A DNA stretch of 37,633 nt from positions 1 to 37,633 of the forward strand of contig NZ_JSZE01000009.1 of the NCBI RefSeq assembly GCF_000802365.1, given 5' to 3'. Every line of letters begins with the position of its first letter. Position 1 is the stretch's first letter. Source of the stretch: Xanthomonas cannabis pv. cannabis (GTDB lineage Bacteria > Pseudomonadota > Gammaproteobacteria > Xanthomonadales > Xanthomonadaceae). The position numbers were made by a program, and so were the translations under genes. Shown piece after piece: positions 1 through 7,566 of the stretch. Below the pieces are notes generated by a model. It was not told the DNA's origin. It worked only from the letters and a program-made list of their open reading frames with translations, and did not search any database.

Positions 1-519
1 TCGTTCGCCAATCACTACCAGGTGCCCACCGGCTCGATGCAGCCCACCTTGCAGCCGGGCGACCGGGTGGTGGTGGACATGCACGCCTATGGCTGGCGCG
101 TGCCGCTGAGCAACCGCATCGTTGTCGATGGCGAGCAACCGCAGCGCGGCGAGGTGGTGGTGTTCGATTCGCCGCGCGATGGCACGCGCCTGATCAAACG
201 CGTGGTGGCGGTGGCTGGCGACCGTGTCGACCTGCGCGATGGCCATCTGTCGATCAACGGACAGCCGCTGCAGGGCGATGGCGACGGTGCGCACGAACGC
301 TTTGGTGCGCGTGTGGCGCAGCTCGACCTGGATGCCGGTGGCGGCCCGGACCTGCACGCGGTACAGGTGCCGGCCGGCAAGCTGCTGGTGATGGGCGACC
401 ATCGTGGCAACAGCCTGGATGGGCGCTATTTCGGCTTTGTCGATGCGGCGGCGGTGTATGGCAAGGCGGTGGCGGTGTATTACCGGCGCGGTGACGGGCT
501 GGAGTGGATCCGGCTGTAA
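1..519 (+). CDS. lepB: Signal peptidase I, 3' part (5' end outside window)
   Basis: This is the C-terminal part of type I signal peptidase (S26), the inner-membrane serine protease that removes signal peptides from exported proteins on the periplasmic side. The reading frame is open from base 1, so the start and the N-terminal membrane anchor lie upstream of the window. The catalytic serine is in the motif PTGSMQPTL near the beginning, and the general-base lysine is in RLIKRVVAVAGD. The later box MGDHRGNSLDGRYFG matches the conserved GDNR/NSxDSRxxG region of the family. The gene ends with TAA at 517-519. It runs towards the short-chain dehydrogenase remnant, with about 80 bases between them. 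Family assignment is firm; the paralogue (housekeeping or accessory) cannot be decided without the N-terminus. Confidence 0.9.
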   Translation, partial: SFANHYQVPTGSMQPTLQPGDRVVVDMHAYGWRVPLSNRIVVDGEQPQRGEVVVFDSPRDGTRLIKRVVAVAGDRVDLRDGHLSINGQPLQGDGDGAHERFGARVAQLDLDAGGGPDLHAVQVPAGKLLVMGDHRGNSLDGRYFGFVDAAAVYGKAVAVYYRRGDGLEWIRL

Positions 520-598
520 GCCGCGCGCGATTGCTCCCCCGTCGCTGCATGCAAGCAGGTACGCCTACCGGCGGCGCAGACCACCGCTCCGCCTGAGC

Positions 599-1528
599 TC
601 AGAACGCCACACCCGCCAGCGTGCAGGAGGTCTCCCACAGGTGCGCAGCCACGTGGCGGTCGTGGGCCTGGCGGGCGATCTTTGCCGGGGCCGGGTCGCC
701 TTTGAGCTCGAACAGGCCGTCCGGGCCGTAATACCCGCCGCCCTGTGCCTGTGGCGCGGTGGCGGCATATAACGTGGGCAGTGCGCCGGCCGCGGCCGAG
801 TAGCTGAGGTAAGGCCCCAGCAAGGCGGTTGCCGCGCCAAGCGCCGTACGGCGGCCACCGGCGGCCGGCCCGTTGGCGATCAATGCGGTCCGTGCAACGC
901 CGGGATGTGCGGCGACTGAGTGCAGCCCCCAGCCCTGCGCGTCGCTGCGCCGCTGCAGTTCCATGCTGAACATCAGCATCGCCAATTTGGACTGGCCATA
1001 AGCCTTCCAGGGGCGATACGGACGCTCGGTCTGCAGGTCGTCGAAATCGATGCGGGCCTGACGGTGGGCCAGACTCGACAGATTGACCACGCGTGGCGCC
1101 GCGGCCGCACGCAACAGCGGCAGCAGCTGCGCAGTGAGCGCGAAGTGCCCGAGATAATTGCTGCCGAACTGCTACTCCATACCGTCGGCGGTGGTCTGCC
1201 GCTGCGGCGGGGCCATCACCCCGGCGTTGTTGATCAACAGATCCACCCGCTGCTGGTACGCGGCAAGCCGATCGGCAAACGCGCGCACCGATGCCAGTTG
1301 TGCAAGGTCCAGGGTTTCAACGCGCACCGTGGCGGCGGGATGCGCGGCCAGCAGTGCCTGCCGCGCGGCCTCGCCCTTGGCGGCATTGCGCGCGGTCAGC
1401 ACCAGGCTGGCGCCGGCACCGGCCAGAGCCAGCGCAGTTTCATAGCCCAGCCCACCTGGGCTGGCACCGGTAATCACGGCCACCCGTGCCCGCTGCGGGG
1501 GCAGGTTGGCCAGCGTCCAGCGGCTCAC
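599..1528 (-). pseudogene. Short-chain dehydrogenase/reductase interrupted by in-frame TAG
   Basis: An SDR-family NAD(P)-dependent oxidoreductase of the retinol-dehydrogenase/WW-domain-oxidoreductase type. The N-terminal half has the Rossmann motif TGASPGGLGYE and the NNAGVM motif; the second half has [10 protein letters not shown] and the active-site YGQSKLA. Both halves are in one reading frame, separated by a single TAG codon at 1174-1172, where relatives have a leucine-like residue ([19 protein letters not shown]). Reading through it restores a complete protein of about 309 residues. The start is GTG at 1528, overlapping the TGA of the upstream hydrolase by four bases, which implies translational coupling. 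The truncated product would keep the cofactor site but lose the catalytic Tyr/Lys, so the gene is probably inactive. A sequencing error or strain-specific mutation cannot be told apart here. Confidence 0.85.
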
Positions 1529-2568
1529 CGCGCCACCGCCAGGGTGTCGGGCAGCGCGCGCCACCAGCGTTCGCCGGTGGCCGGGCGGCGCAGGTCCACG
1601 CGCTCGCCCATGTGCGGGGTGGCCAGCGGCACCTGCGCGTCCGCCGCCAGGGCGACGATGCGCTCGAACGGCTCGGTCCACACGTGCAGGGCCAGATCGA
1701 AGGTGCCGTTATGGATCGGCAACAAGGTGCGGCCGCCCACGTCCAGAAACGCCTGCAGGCTCTGCTCCGGTTGCATGTGCACGTCTGGCCACATGTGGTC
1801 GTAGGCGCCGTTTTCGATCAGCGCCACATCGAACGGCCCCAGCCGCTCGCCGATTGCCTTGAAGTGCGGGCCGTAGCCGCCGTCGCCGCTGAAGAACACG
1901 CGCAGGTCGTCCTGCTGGATCGCCCACGAGCACCACAGCGTGCGATCGCGGTCGAACAGGCCGCGCCCGGAAAAGTGCCGCGACGGCGTGGCAGTGAGCG
2001 TAACGCCGTCGATCTGCACCGACTGCCACCAGTCCAGCTGGCGCACCTTGGCCGGATCCACGCCCCAGCGCACCAGCAGGTCGCCCACGCCCAGCGGCGC
2101 GACGAACACGCCGACGCGCTCGGCCAGCGCGGCAATGGTGGCCCGGTCCAGATGGTCGTAATGGTTGTGCGACAGGATCACGCCGGCCAGGGGCGGCAGG
2201 TCGTCCAGCGCAATCGGCGGGGCATGGAAGCGCTTTGGGCCGGCAAACGCAAATGGCGAGGCGCGCCGGGAGAACACCGGGTCGGTCAGCCACAGGCCGC
2301 TCCCCAGTTTCATCAACACCGTGGAGTGACCGAGCCGGAACAGGCTGCGGTCCGGCGCGTTGTGCAGGTCCGTGGCGGTCAACGGCACAATCGGCAATGC
2401 CTGCGACGGCACCGTGCGCGCCGGCTTGTTGAACAGCACCTGCCACAGTAGCCGCAGGCCTGCCAACACGCCGGGAGTACTCAAGGTGGTGGGTAGCGCG
2501 TTGCGGAACCGCCCATGACGAAACTGCGGCGAAGAGGCGTATGGCAGTGGCAGGGATTGGGTAGGCAC
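1525..2568 (-). CDS. MBL-fold metallo-hydrolase (UlaG/RomA/NAPE-PLD-like)
   Basis: A metallo-beta-lactamase-fold hydrolase of the COG2220 group, related to RomA and to N-acyl-phosphatidylethanolamine phospholipase D. The metal-binding signature HNHYDHLD is followed by the second-shell motifs FSGDGGYG and PIHNGTFDLA. I chose GTG at 2568 (about 347 residues): conserved sequence (LPYASSPQFRHGRFRN) begins just after it and a weak GGA lies upstream. The frame stays open to a GTG at 2613, only seven bases from the palindrome and without a ribosome binding site. The gene is divergent from a TetR regulator and coupled to the broken dehydrogenase downstream, so the pair is probably TetR-repressed. The substrate is unknown. 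Confidence 0.85.
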   Translation of the reverse strand: MPTQSLPLPYASSPQFRHGRFRNALPTTLSTPGVLAGLRLLWQVLFNKPARTVPSQALPIVPLTATDLHNAPDRSLFRLGHSTVLMKLGSGLWLTDPVFSRRASPFAFAGPKRFHAPPIALDDLPPLAGVILSHNHYDHLDRATIAALAERVGVFVAPLGVGDLLVRWGVDPAKVRQLDWWQSVQIDGVTLTATPSRHFSGRGLFDRDRTLWCSWAIQQDDLRVFFSGDGGYGPHFKAIGERLGPFDVALIENGAYDHMWPDVHMQPEQSLQAFLDVGGRTLLPIHNGTFDLALHVWTEPFERIVALAADAQVPLATPHMGERVDLRRPATGERWWRALPDTLAVAR

Positions 2569-2620
2569 GACGGTATCCGGCGTAGAGGTGGTGTATCGAG
2601 ATATTGGAAACACAAATTAC

Positions 2621-2635
2621 ACTACACAGTGTAGT
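2621..2635. promoter_or_regulatory. Candidate TetR operator (7-1-7 palindrome)
   Basis: ACTACACAGTGTAGT is a perfect inverted repeat of seven-base arms around one central base. It lies between the divergent hydrolase and TetR genes, 42 bases before the TetR ATG. Size and position suit autoregulation by the adjacent TetR protein plus repression of the hydrolase-dehydrogenase pair. Assignment to this regulator is inference from position. Confidence 0.65.
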
Positions 2636-2677
2636 TTTATTCTGGGGAATGTAAACCGCCCGGTGTAACATTGCGCC

Positions 2678-3310
2678 ATGTCCAGTTCATCCGATTCGGC
2701 GCCGGCGCCGCAGCGGCTCACCGACCGCAAGCGTCACGCCATCTTGGAAGCGGCCAGTGTCGAGTTCCGCCAGCATGGTTTCGAAGCCACCAGCATGGAT
2801 CGCGTGGCCGCCTCCGCAGGCGTGTCCAAGCGCACCGTCTATAACCACTTCCCCAGCAAGGACGTGTTGTTTGGGGAGATCCTGCGCGGCTTGTGGCAAC
2901 GCAGCGCCGAGGCGGTGAGCCTGGCCTACCGCCCCGACCAGGCATTGCGCACGCAATTGACGCAGTTGCTGCAGCAGAAATTACGCCTGCTCGACGACGC
3001 GGCATTTATCGATCTGTCGCGCGTGGCGATTGCCGAAGGTATCCACTCGCCCGAGCGCGCACGCGCGCTGCTGGCCCAACTGGGCAGCAAGGAAGAGGGC
3101 ACCACCACCTGGCTGCGCGCCGCACTGGCCGATGGCCGCCTGGCGCCGGTGGACCCGGACTTCGCCTCGCAGCAATTGCAGGCGCTGGTCAAGGGATTTG
3201 CGTTCTGGCCGCAGCTTGCGCTGGGGCAGCCGCCGCTGACGCCCGCGCAGCAGGTGCAGGTCGTCGAATCGTCGGTGGAGATGTTTCTGGGGCTTTACGG
3301 GCGCGAATGA
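2678..3310 (+). CDS. TetR/AcrR-family transcriptional regulator
   Basis: A 210-residue TetR-type repressor. The N-terminal helix-turn-helix spans roughly residues 18-65 and includes AILEAASVEFRQHGF, TSMDRVAASAGVSKRTVYNHF and PSKDVLF, the standard TetR signature. The C-terminal ligand domain, with QLQALVKGFAFWPQLA and VEMFLGLYG near the end, resembles the AefR-like C-terminal family; that subfamily call is less certain. It is divergently transcribed from the MBL-fold hydrolase and the disrupted dehydrogenase, with a 15-base palindrome in the shared promoter, so it most likely represses itself and that pair in response to a small hydrophobic ligand. Confidence 0.9.
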   Translation: MSSSSDSAPAPQRLTDRKRHAILEAASVEFRQHGFEATSMDRVAASAGVSKRTVYNHFPSKDVLFGEILRGLWQRSAEAVSLAYRPDQALRTQLTQLLQQKLRLLDDAAFIDLSRVAIAEGIHSPERARALLAQLGSKEEGTTTWLRAALADGRLAPVDPDFASQQLQALVKGFAFWPQLALGQPPLTPAQQVQVVESSVEMFLGLYGRE

Positions 3311-3352
3311 GCGGCCGGGGGCGAACCGGCGCTGGCTATTGACGGGCATTGG

Positions 3353-3382
3353 GCCGGCAACGCTGCAGCGCAGGTTGCCGGC
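3353..3382. terminator. Hairpin between convergent tetR and VOC genes
   Basis: GCCGGCAAC (3353-3361) and GTTGCCGGC (3374-3382) are perfect nine-base arms around a 12-base loop. It lies 43 bases after the TetR stop and before the end of the convergent VOC gene. It has no T-run on either strand, so it could act as a Rho-independent-like or RNA-end-protecting hairpin for both genes. Confidence 0.45.
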
Positions 3383-3453
3383 TCACGGCGGCCGGATGCA
3401 GAAGCCTTCGCCGCACCACGTGGCTTGGGCGGGAGCATCCCCGGCAGGCCAGG

Positions 3454-3816
3454 TCACGCCTCGGCCAGCTCCTGCGTCCATACCGCCAGCGCGTACCCGT
3501 CAGGGTCGGTGAAGTGGAAACGCCGCCCGCCCGGGAATGCGAACACCGGGCGGGTGATGGTGCCGCCAGCGGCTTCGATGCGTGCCTGCGACGCCGCCAG
3601 ATCGTCGGAGGCCAGAACCACCAGTGCGCCACCCGGCTGCGGGGCTCCATGGAAGAAGCCGCCGCTCAGGCGGCCGTCGCGGAATTCGCAATAGTCCGGT
3701 CCGTAGTCCTGGAACGTCCAGTCGAACGCCGCAGCGTAAAACGCCTTGGCGGTGGCGATAGAGGCCACGGCAAATTCCAGATAGTCGATACGGTGATGCT
3801 GTGCGTTGCGTTGCAT
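3454..3816 (-). CDS. VOC-family (glyoxalase/bleomycin-resistance fold) protein
   Basis: A 120-residue single-domain vicinal-oxygen-chelate protein. The fold signature is the first strand HRIDYLEFAVASIATAKAFY, the middle GGFFHGAPQPGGALVVLASDDL, and the C-terminal PGGRRFHFTDPDGYALAVW, where the FTDPDGY box is typical of the family. I placed the start at the ATG at 3816, preceded by GAGGAC at suitable distance; a longer frame upstream runs into the AraC gene and lacks family-like sequence. It lies 73 bases downstream of the AraC-type regulator on the same strand, so the two probably share a transcript. Substrate unknown. Confidence 0.85.
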   Translation of the reverse strand: MQRNAQHHRIDYLEFAVASIATAKAFYAAAFDWTFQDYGPDYCEFRDGRLSGGFFHGAPQPGGALVVLASDDLAASQARIEAAGGTITRPVFAFPGGRRFHFTDPDGYALAVWTQELAEA

Positions 3817-3889
3817 GGCGATGTCCTCGCGGTCGGTGGCTGCACAGCGTGCCTTGCGCAGCGACCTGGCGGCTTGGCGAAAACGGCCA

Positions 3890-4630
3890 TCACCGTGCGT
3901 GTTGCTGCACCAGCTCACGCGGACTCAGCTGGGCGAGCAGGCGCGCATCGCGCACCAGATGCGGTGCGTCGCCATACCCGGCCTCCAGCGCGGCGGCGGT
4001 CAGCGTGGGCTGGCCAGATGCCAGTCGCAGGAAACGCTGCAGCCGCAAGATCCGCTCCAGCGTCTTGGGGCCATAGCCGAACGCTGCGTGACAGCGCCGC
4101 CGCAGCTGCCGCTCGCTGATCTCCAGGCTTGCGCACAACGCCGGCAGGCGCGGCGCTGCAGGCCCGGCCAGCTGGGCGAAGGTGAAGGCCATCTGTTGGT
4201 CCACGGCCACCGCGCGGTGACGACACAGCGCATGCAAGGTCTGCAGCACGTCGCCATCGCACAGCTTCTGTTGCCACTCGCCTGCATCGCGTCCCCACAG
4301 CGCATCCAGTGCCACGCGCTGGTCGGCAATATGGTGCAGCGGAATGCCCAGCACACCGGCGGCCGCGCCTGCAGTCAATCGCACGCCGGTGAGCACGTTG
4401 CCGGCGGCTACGCAGGCCATGGTCGCGACATGGTCGGGGCCGGCGACGAACAGTGCAGCGCCATCCCAGATCAGGTCGACACAGCCGTCCGGCAACACCC
4501 GCACCGGCGCATTGGCTGCACCTTGCCGGTGGCGCCAGCTGCAACGCAGCTGGGTGCGCAACTCGGGCGGAGGTGGGAGCTGCGTATAGCGGGATTGAGT
4601 TTCTGAGGACATGGCGGCAGTCTGTGGCAT
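3890..4630 (-). CDS. AraC-family regulator with DUF6597-like N-terminus
   Basis: A helix-turn-helix regulator of about 246 residues. The N-terminal part (GAANAPVRVLPDGCVDLIWDG, then AGPDHVATMACVAAGNVLTGVRL) matches the domain in AraC-type proteins where a PDGCxDLIW motif is characteristic. The C-terminal AraC domain begins around residue 155; its second helix-turn-helix (RCHAAFGYGPKTLERILRLQRFLRLA, then ALEAGYGDAPHLVRDARLL) is clear. The start could be 4630 or the ATG at 4612; neither has a strong ribosome binding site. It precedes the VOC protein on the same strand, an arrangement often seen when the regulator controls its small enzyme partner. The ligand is unknown. Confidence 0.88.
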   Translation of the reverse strand: MPQTAAMSSETQSRYTQLPPPPELRTQLRCSWRHRQGAANAPVRVLPDGCVDLIWDGAALFVAGPDHVATMACVAAGNVLTGVRLTAGAAAGVLGIPLHHIADQRVALDALWGRDAGEWQQKLCDGDVLQTLHALCRHRAVAVDQQMAFTFAQLAGPAAPRLPALCASLEISERQLRRRCHAAFGYGPKTLERILRLQRFLRLASGQPTLTAAALEAGYGDAPHLVRDARLLAQLSPRELVQQHAR

Positions 4631-4705
4631 AACCCGTCAACGCGCCTGGCGGAAGAACTGTGCTGTGAGGCGGATGCCGCCGATGCGGCAGTCGCGCAGC
4701 GCAAT

Positions 4706-4743
4706 CACCCTTGCCACCCGCGTTGCCGGTGGTGGCAAGGGTG
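4706..4743 (-). terminator. 13-bp-stem hairpin downstream of the antiporter
   Basis: CACCCTTGCCACC (4706-4718) and GGTGGCAAGGGTG (4731-4743) form a perfect 13-base inverted repeat with a 12-base loop. It lies in the 226-base gap between the antiporter stop and the AraC start, both on the minus strand. There is no T-run after the stem. A transcript end for the antiporter is the most economical reading. Confidence 0.55.
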
Positions 4744-4856
4744 CTTCACGTCCTGCCGGTGCGATGGCGCGCGAGCAGCGCAGGGTCGACGCGCAGCTCG
4801 CATGGCTGCCGGTGCGCGCTGATGCAACGTCGGCAAGTGCAGCGGCAGACAACATG

Positions 4857-6119
4857 TCAGTGACCCGGACGGTTCGCTTGCATGCCGTCGGCCGGGGCCG
4901 CATGGCGCCGGCCATGAAACCAGGCCACCATCGGCGAGGTCATCACCGTGGTCACCAGCGTCATGCCGAACAACAGCGTGAACAGGTCCGGGCCGATCAC
5001 GCCGCTGTCCAGGCCGATCTTGATCACCACCAGTTCCATCAGGCCACGTGCATTCATCAGCGAGCCAACGGTGAGACTATCGCGCCAATCGTGCCCGCTC
5101 AGCCGCGCGCCCAGCGTGCAGCCCGCCAGTTTGCCGGTCACCGCCACGCCGATCACCAACACGAAACCGGCAATGCCGGCGCCGGCAAACGCACTGGGGC
5201 TGGTGGCCTGTCCGGCGACGGCAAACAGCACCGGCATCAGCAAGGTGATCGCCAGCGGTTCGATGCGTCCGGCCAGATGCTCCAGCAAACGGTCGTCGCG
5301 CGGCAGGCAGATGCCGAACACGAATGCACCGAAGATCGCATGCAAGCCGATCCATTCGGCCACCGCCGCGCAGCCCAGCAGGCCGATCAACACCCACACC
5401 AGCGCAGTGGAGGCATAGCGGCCATCGCTCGCCCGCGGCCGCAGCAGCCGCGCATACGCCGGCTTGAGCGCGCCGAACACCAGTGCGATCAAGACCAGCG
5501 CACCGGCCGCAGTAAATGCCACACCGCCGTGCGCAGTGTTGCCGGTGAGCGTGAGCACGATCGCCAGGAAGATCCATACCGTGGCGTCGTCGATGACCGC
5601 CGCGCCCAGTGCCAGACGGCCGGCCGGCGTGCGGGTCATGTTGCGGTCCTTGAGGATGCGCGCCAGCACCGGAAATGCAGTGACCGACATGGCTGCCGCA
5701 ATGAACAGCGCAAACGGCCAGAAGCCGACGCCGTGCGGCGCAAAGCGCGGAAACAGCCACGGCGCAGCGGCCAGTCCCAGTGCCAGCGGCAACACGATGC
5801 CCGACACACCAACCAGCACCGACGCGCGCACCTGTGCCTTGGTGCCTTCCGGTGCACGCAGCTCCACGCCGACGACGAACATGAAAAGCACCACCCCCAG
5901 ATTGGCCAGCCCCGACAACGGCGGCAGGCTCTTGGCGGCGAACAGCGCGTCATACAGCTGGGGCAGCCACGCGCCGAAGGCGATCGGGCCCAGCAACAGG
6001 CCGGCCGCCATCTCGCCAATGACCGGCGGCTGCCCGACCCGTTGCAATAGCGCACCACACAGGCGCGCCGCCCCCAGAATCACTGCCAACTGCACCAGCA
6101 ACAACGTGGTCGGATTCAT
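4857..6119 (-). CDS. CPA2-family cation/proton antiporter (Kef-type membrane domain)
   Basis: A polytopic inner-membrane protein of 420 residues belonging to the Na+/H+ or K+/H+ exchanger domain family. About a dozen hydrophobic segments run from LLLVQLAVILGAARLCGALL to the C-terminus. Diagnostic motifs are GQPPVIGEMAAGLLLGP, GVVLFMFVVGVEL, AAMSVTAFPVLARIL, AVIDDATVWIFLAIV with the ion-exchange Asp pair, and LMNARGLMELVVI. There is no TrkA-N or TrkA-C nucleotide-binding tail, so it is shorter than KefB/KefC. I chose the ATG at 6119 because membrane sequence begins there; the frame is open upstream, but that extension is Arg/Cys-rich and not protein-like for this family. Which cation it moves cannot be read from sequence. 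Confidence 0.92.
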   Translation of the reverse strand: MNPTTLLLVQLAVILGAARLCGALLQRVGQPPVIGEMAAGLLLGPIAFGAWLPQLYDALFAAKSLPPLSGLANLGVVLFMFVVGVELRAPEGTKAQVRASVLVGVSGIVLPLALGLAAAPWLFPRFAPHGVGFWPFALFIAAAMSVTAFPVLARILKDRNMTRTPAGRLALGAAVIDDATVWIFLAIVLTLTGNTAHGGVAFTAAGALVLIALVFGALKPAYARLLRPRASDGRYASTALVWVLIGLLGCAAVAEWIGLHAIFGAFVFGICLPRDDRLLEHLAGRIEPLAITLLMPVLFAVAGQATSPSAFAGAGIAGFVLVIGVAVTGKLAGCTLGARLSGHDWRDSLTVGSLMNARGLMELVVIKIGLDSGVIGPDLFTLLFGMTLVTTVMTSPMVAWFHGRRHAAPADGMQANRPGH

Positions 6120-6491
6120 TGCGTCAACGTTCCATTGGCTGAGTCGGCTCGACGTGCGGGTCGAGCGCGCCGCATGCGGTCCGCCGTTCCCCCGGACAGA
6201 CCACGCGCTCGTGCGCTGCATGCTGCAGCGCAGTCGCCGAGTGTAGGCGGACGTCATTGCGTCGTGCATCGCACGATCGCGCATCGCGCGCAATGTCGCC
6301 TCGAACGGCATGTAGGAGCCACATACCGTGCATCGCCGTCCTGTCGCGTTTGCTGGTTTTGTTGCACAGCACACGGCGCCTGCGCAATCGACACATGGCA
6401 CGTGGCAACCTCGACCGCGACGCGCACTCATGTAGCGGGGTGCGCCAGCAAATTCGGGTGATCGCGTCGATGGCGTCGATCACCTGACGGC
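6120..6491. other. Gene-free region between antiporter and LysR gene
   Basis: About 370 bases upstream of the antiporter and downstream of the LysR gene. Short frames on both strands have no recognisable protein character. The only structure seen is a loose inverted repeat, GTGATCG (6458-6464) and CGATCAC (6477-6483), just beyond the LysR stop, which may end that transcript. Presumably it also holds the antiporter promoter. Confidence 0.5.
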
Positions 6492-7448
6492 TCAGCGCTC
6501 CGAGTCGCCGCTCTCGTCATAGCCGCGCGGCGTAAACAGATCCGGCTGGATCAGTTCGATGAAGGCGCGTGCCTGCGGCGACAGATACTTGCCCTTGCGC
6601 ACCACCACGCCGTAGCTGCGGGTAGGGAAAAAGTCCTTGAGCGAGCGCGTGGCCAGTTTGTCGCGATCGGCATCGGTGACGCAGATGGCGGTCACGATGG
6701 AAATGCCCATGCCCATCGCCACGTACTGCTTGATCACCTCCCAGCCACCCACTTCCAGCGCCACGGTGTAGGGCACCCGGGCCTGTTGAAAGATCAGGTC
6801 GACCAGGCGGTAGGTCACCTGCCGCCGCGGCGGCAGGATCAACGGATACGGCGACAGATCCTGCAGCGACACCGTGGGCTTGTGCGCCAGGGGATGGTCG
6901 GGCGGTGTGATCAACAGCTGCTCGAAGCGGTACACCGGTGCGTAGTTGAGGTCGGCCGGCACGTCCAGCATCGAACCAACCGCCAGATCCACCGCATCCT
7001 CGCGCAGCAGGTCGGTGCCGTCGGCGCTGATCGCGTTGTGCAGGGTCAGCCGCACATCCGGATGGCGCGCACGGAAGTTTTCCACGATGCGCGGCAACAG
7101 GTACAGGATGGTGGAGCTGTTGGCGGCGATGGTCAGCTCGCCCGCATCCAGCCCACGCACCTTCTCGCGGAAGCTCGCCTCCAGCCCGTCCAGGCTTTCC
7201 ACCAGCGGCAGCGCCATGTCGTACAGCAATTGTCCCTCGCGGCTGGGCGCCAGCCGCCGTCCGGAGCGTTCGAACAAGGGCACACCCAGGTCGCGTTCCA
7301 GTGCCTGCAGTTGCAGGGTCACCGCCGGCTGACTGACGTATAGCGCCTCAGCAGCCCGTGAGACCGATCCCAGTCGCACGGTCTGGCAGAATGCCCGCAG
7401 CGGTTTGAGCCGATCGGATTTGTAGGAAAATCGCGGAGTTGGCGCCAT
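6492..7448 (-). CDS. LysR-family regulator divergent from aceB
   Basis: A 318-residue LysR-type regulator. The winged helix-turn-helix covers about residues 12-72 (LRAFCQTVRLGSVSRAAEAL, YVSQPAVTLQLQALERDLGVPLFERSGRR). The effector domain follows with ELTIAANSSTILYLLPRIVENFRARHP, the substrate-binding type I fold, and has the CysB-like GGWEVIKQYVAMGMGISIV segment. It is transcribed away from malate synthase with about 118 bases between the starts, which contain two palindromes. LysR regulators usually control the divergent target gene, so regulation of the glyoxylate shunt is the natural inference. The effector is not known from sequence. Confidence 0.92.
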   Translation of the reverse strand: MAPTPRFSYKSDRLKPLRAFCQTVRLGSVSRAAEALYVSQPAVTLQLQALERDLGVPLFERSGRRLAPSREGQLLYDMALPLVESLDGLEASFREKVRGLDAGELTIAANSSTILYLLPRIVENFRARHPDVRLTLHNAISADGTDLLREDAVDLAVGSMLDVPADLNYAPVYRFEQLLITPPDHPLAHKPTVSLQDLSPYPLILPPRRQVTYRLVDLIFQQARVPYTVALEVGGWEVIKQYVAMGMGISIVTAICVTDADRDKLATRSLKDFFPTRSYGVVVRKGKYLSPQARAFIELIQPDLFTPRGYDESGDSER

Positions 7449-7487
7449 ATCAGTGAGCGATCATCGCTTGATATAAGTCCTGCTTAT
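7447..7487. promoter_or_regulatory. Palindromes in the LysR/aceB divergent promoter
   Basis: Two inverted repeats lie next to each other. The first (7447-7474) pairs ATATCA-AGCGAT with ATCGCT-TGATAT, interrupted by a three-base bulge (GTG) on one side, and overlaps the LysR start codon. The second, ATAAGTCCTGCTTAT (7473-7487), has five-base arms and fits the T-N11-A rule for LysR boxes (T7474, A7486). Together they look like recognition and activation sites for the LysR protein. Confidence 0.6.
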
Positions 7488-7566
7488 TTACAGCATTGAT
7501 AAAACTGCTTTGTCAAATAGTCCGTCGGCGCGCACGGTGCAGGTCCGGACGCACAAGGAACTCCCC

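Noticed and set aside
22-24. GTG at 22 as the true start of the signal peptidase
   Set aside because: The frame is open to the window edge and the conserved sequence starts before the catalytic serine; the real start lies outside.
599-1681. Two separate short genes for the dehydrogenase halves
   Set aside because: Both halves are in the same frame and join into one SDR domain across a single TAG, so one broken gene is the better reading.
4611-6050. 479-codon plus-strand frame opposite the antiporter
   Set aside because: Arg/Gln/His-rich and without motifs, while the minus strand shows a clear antiporter.
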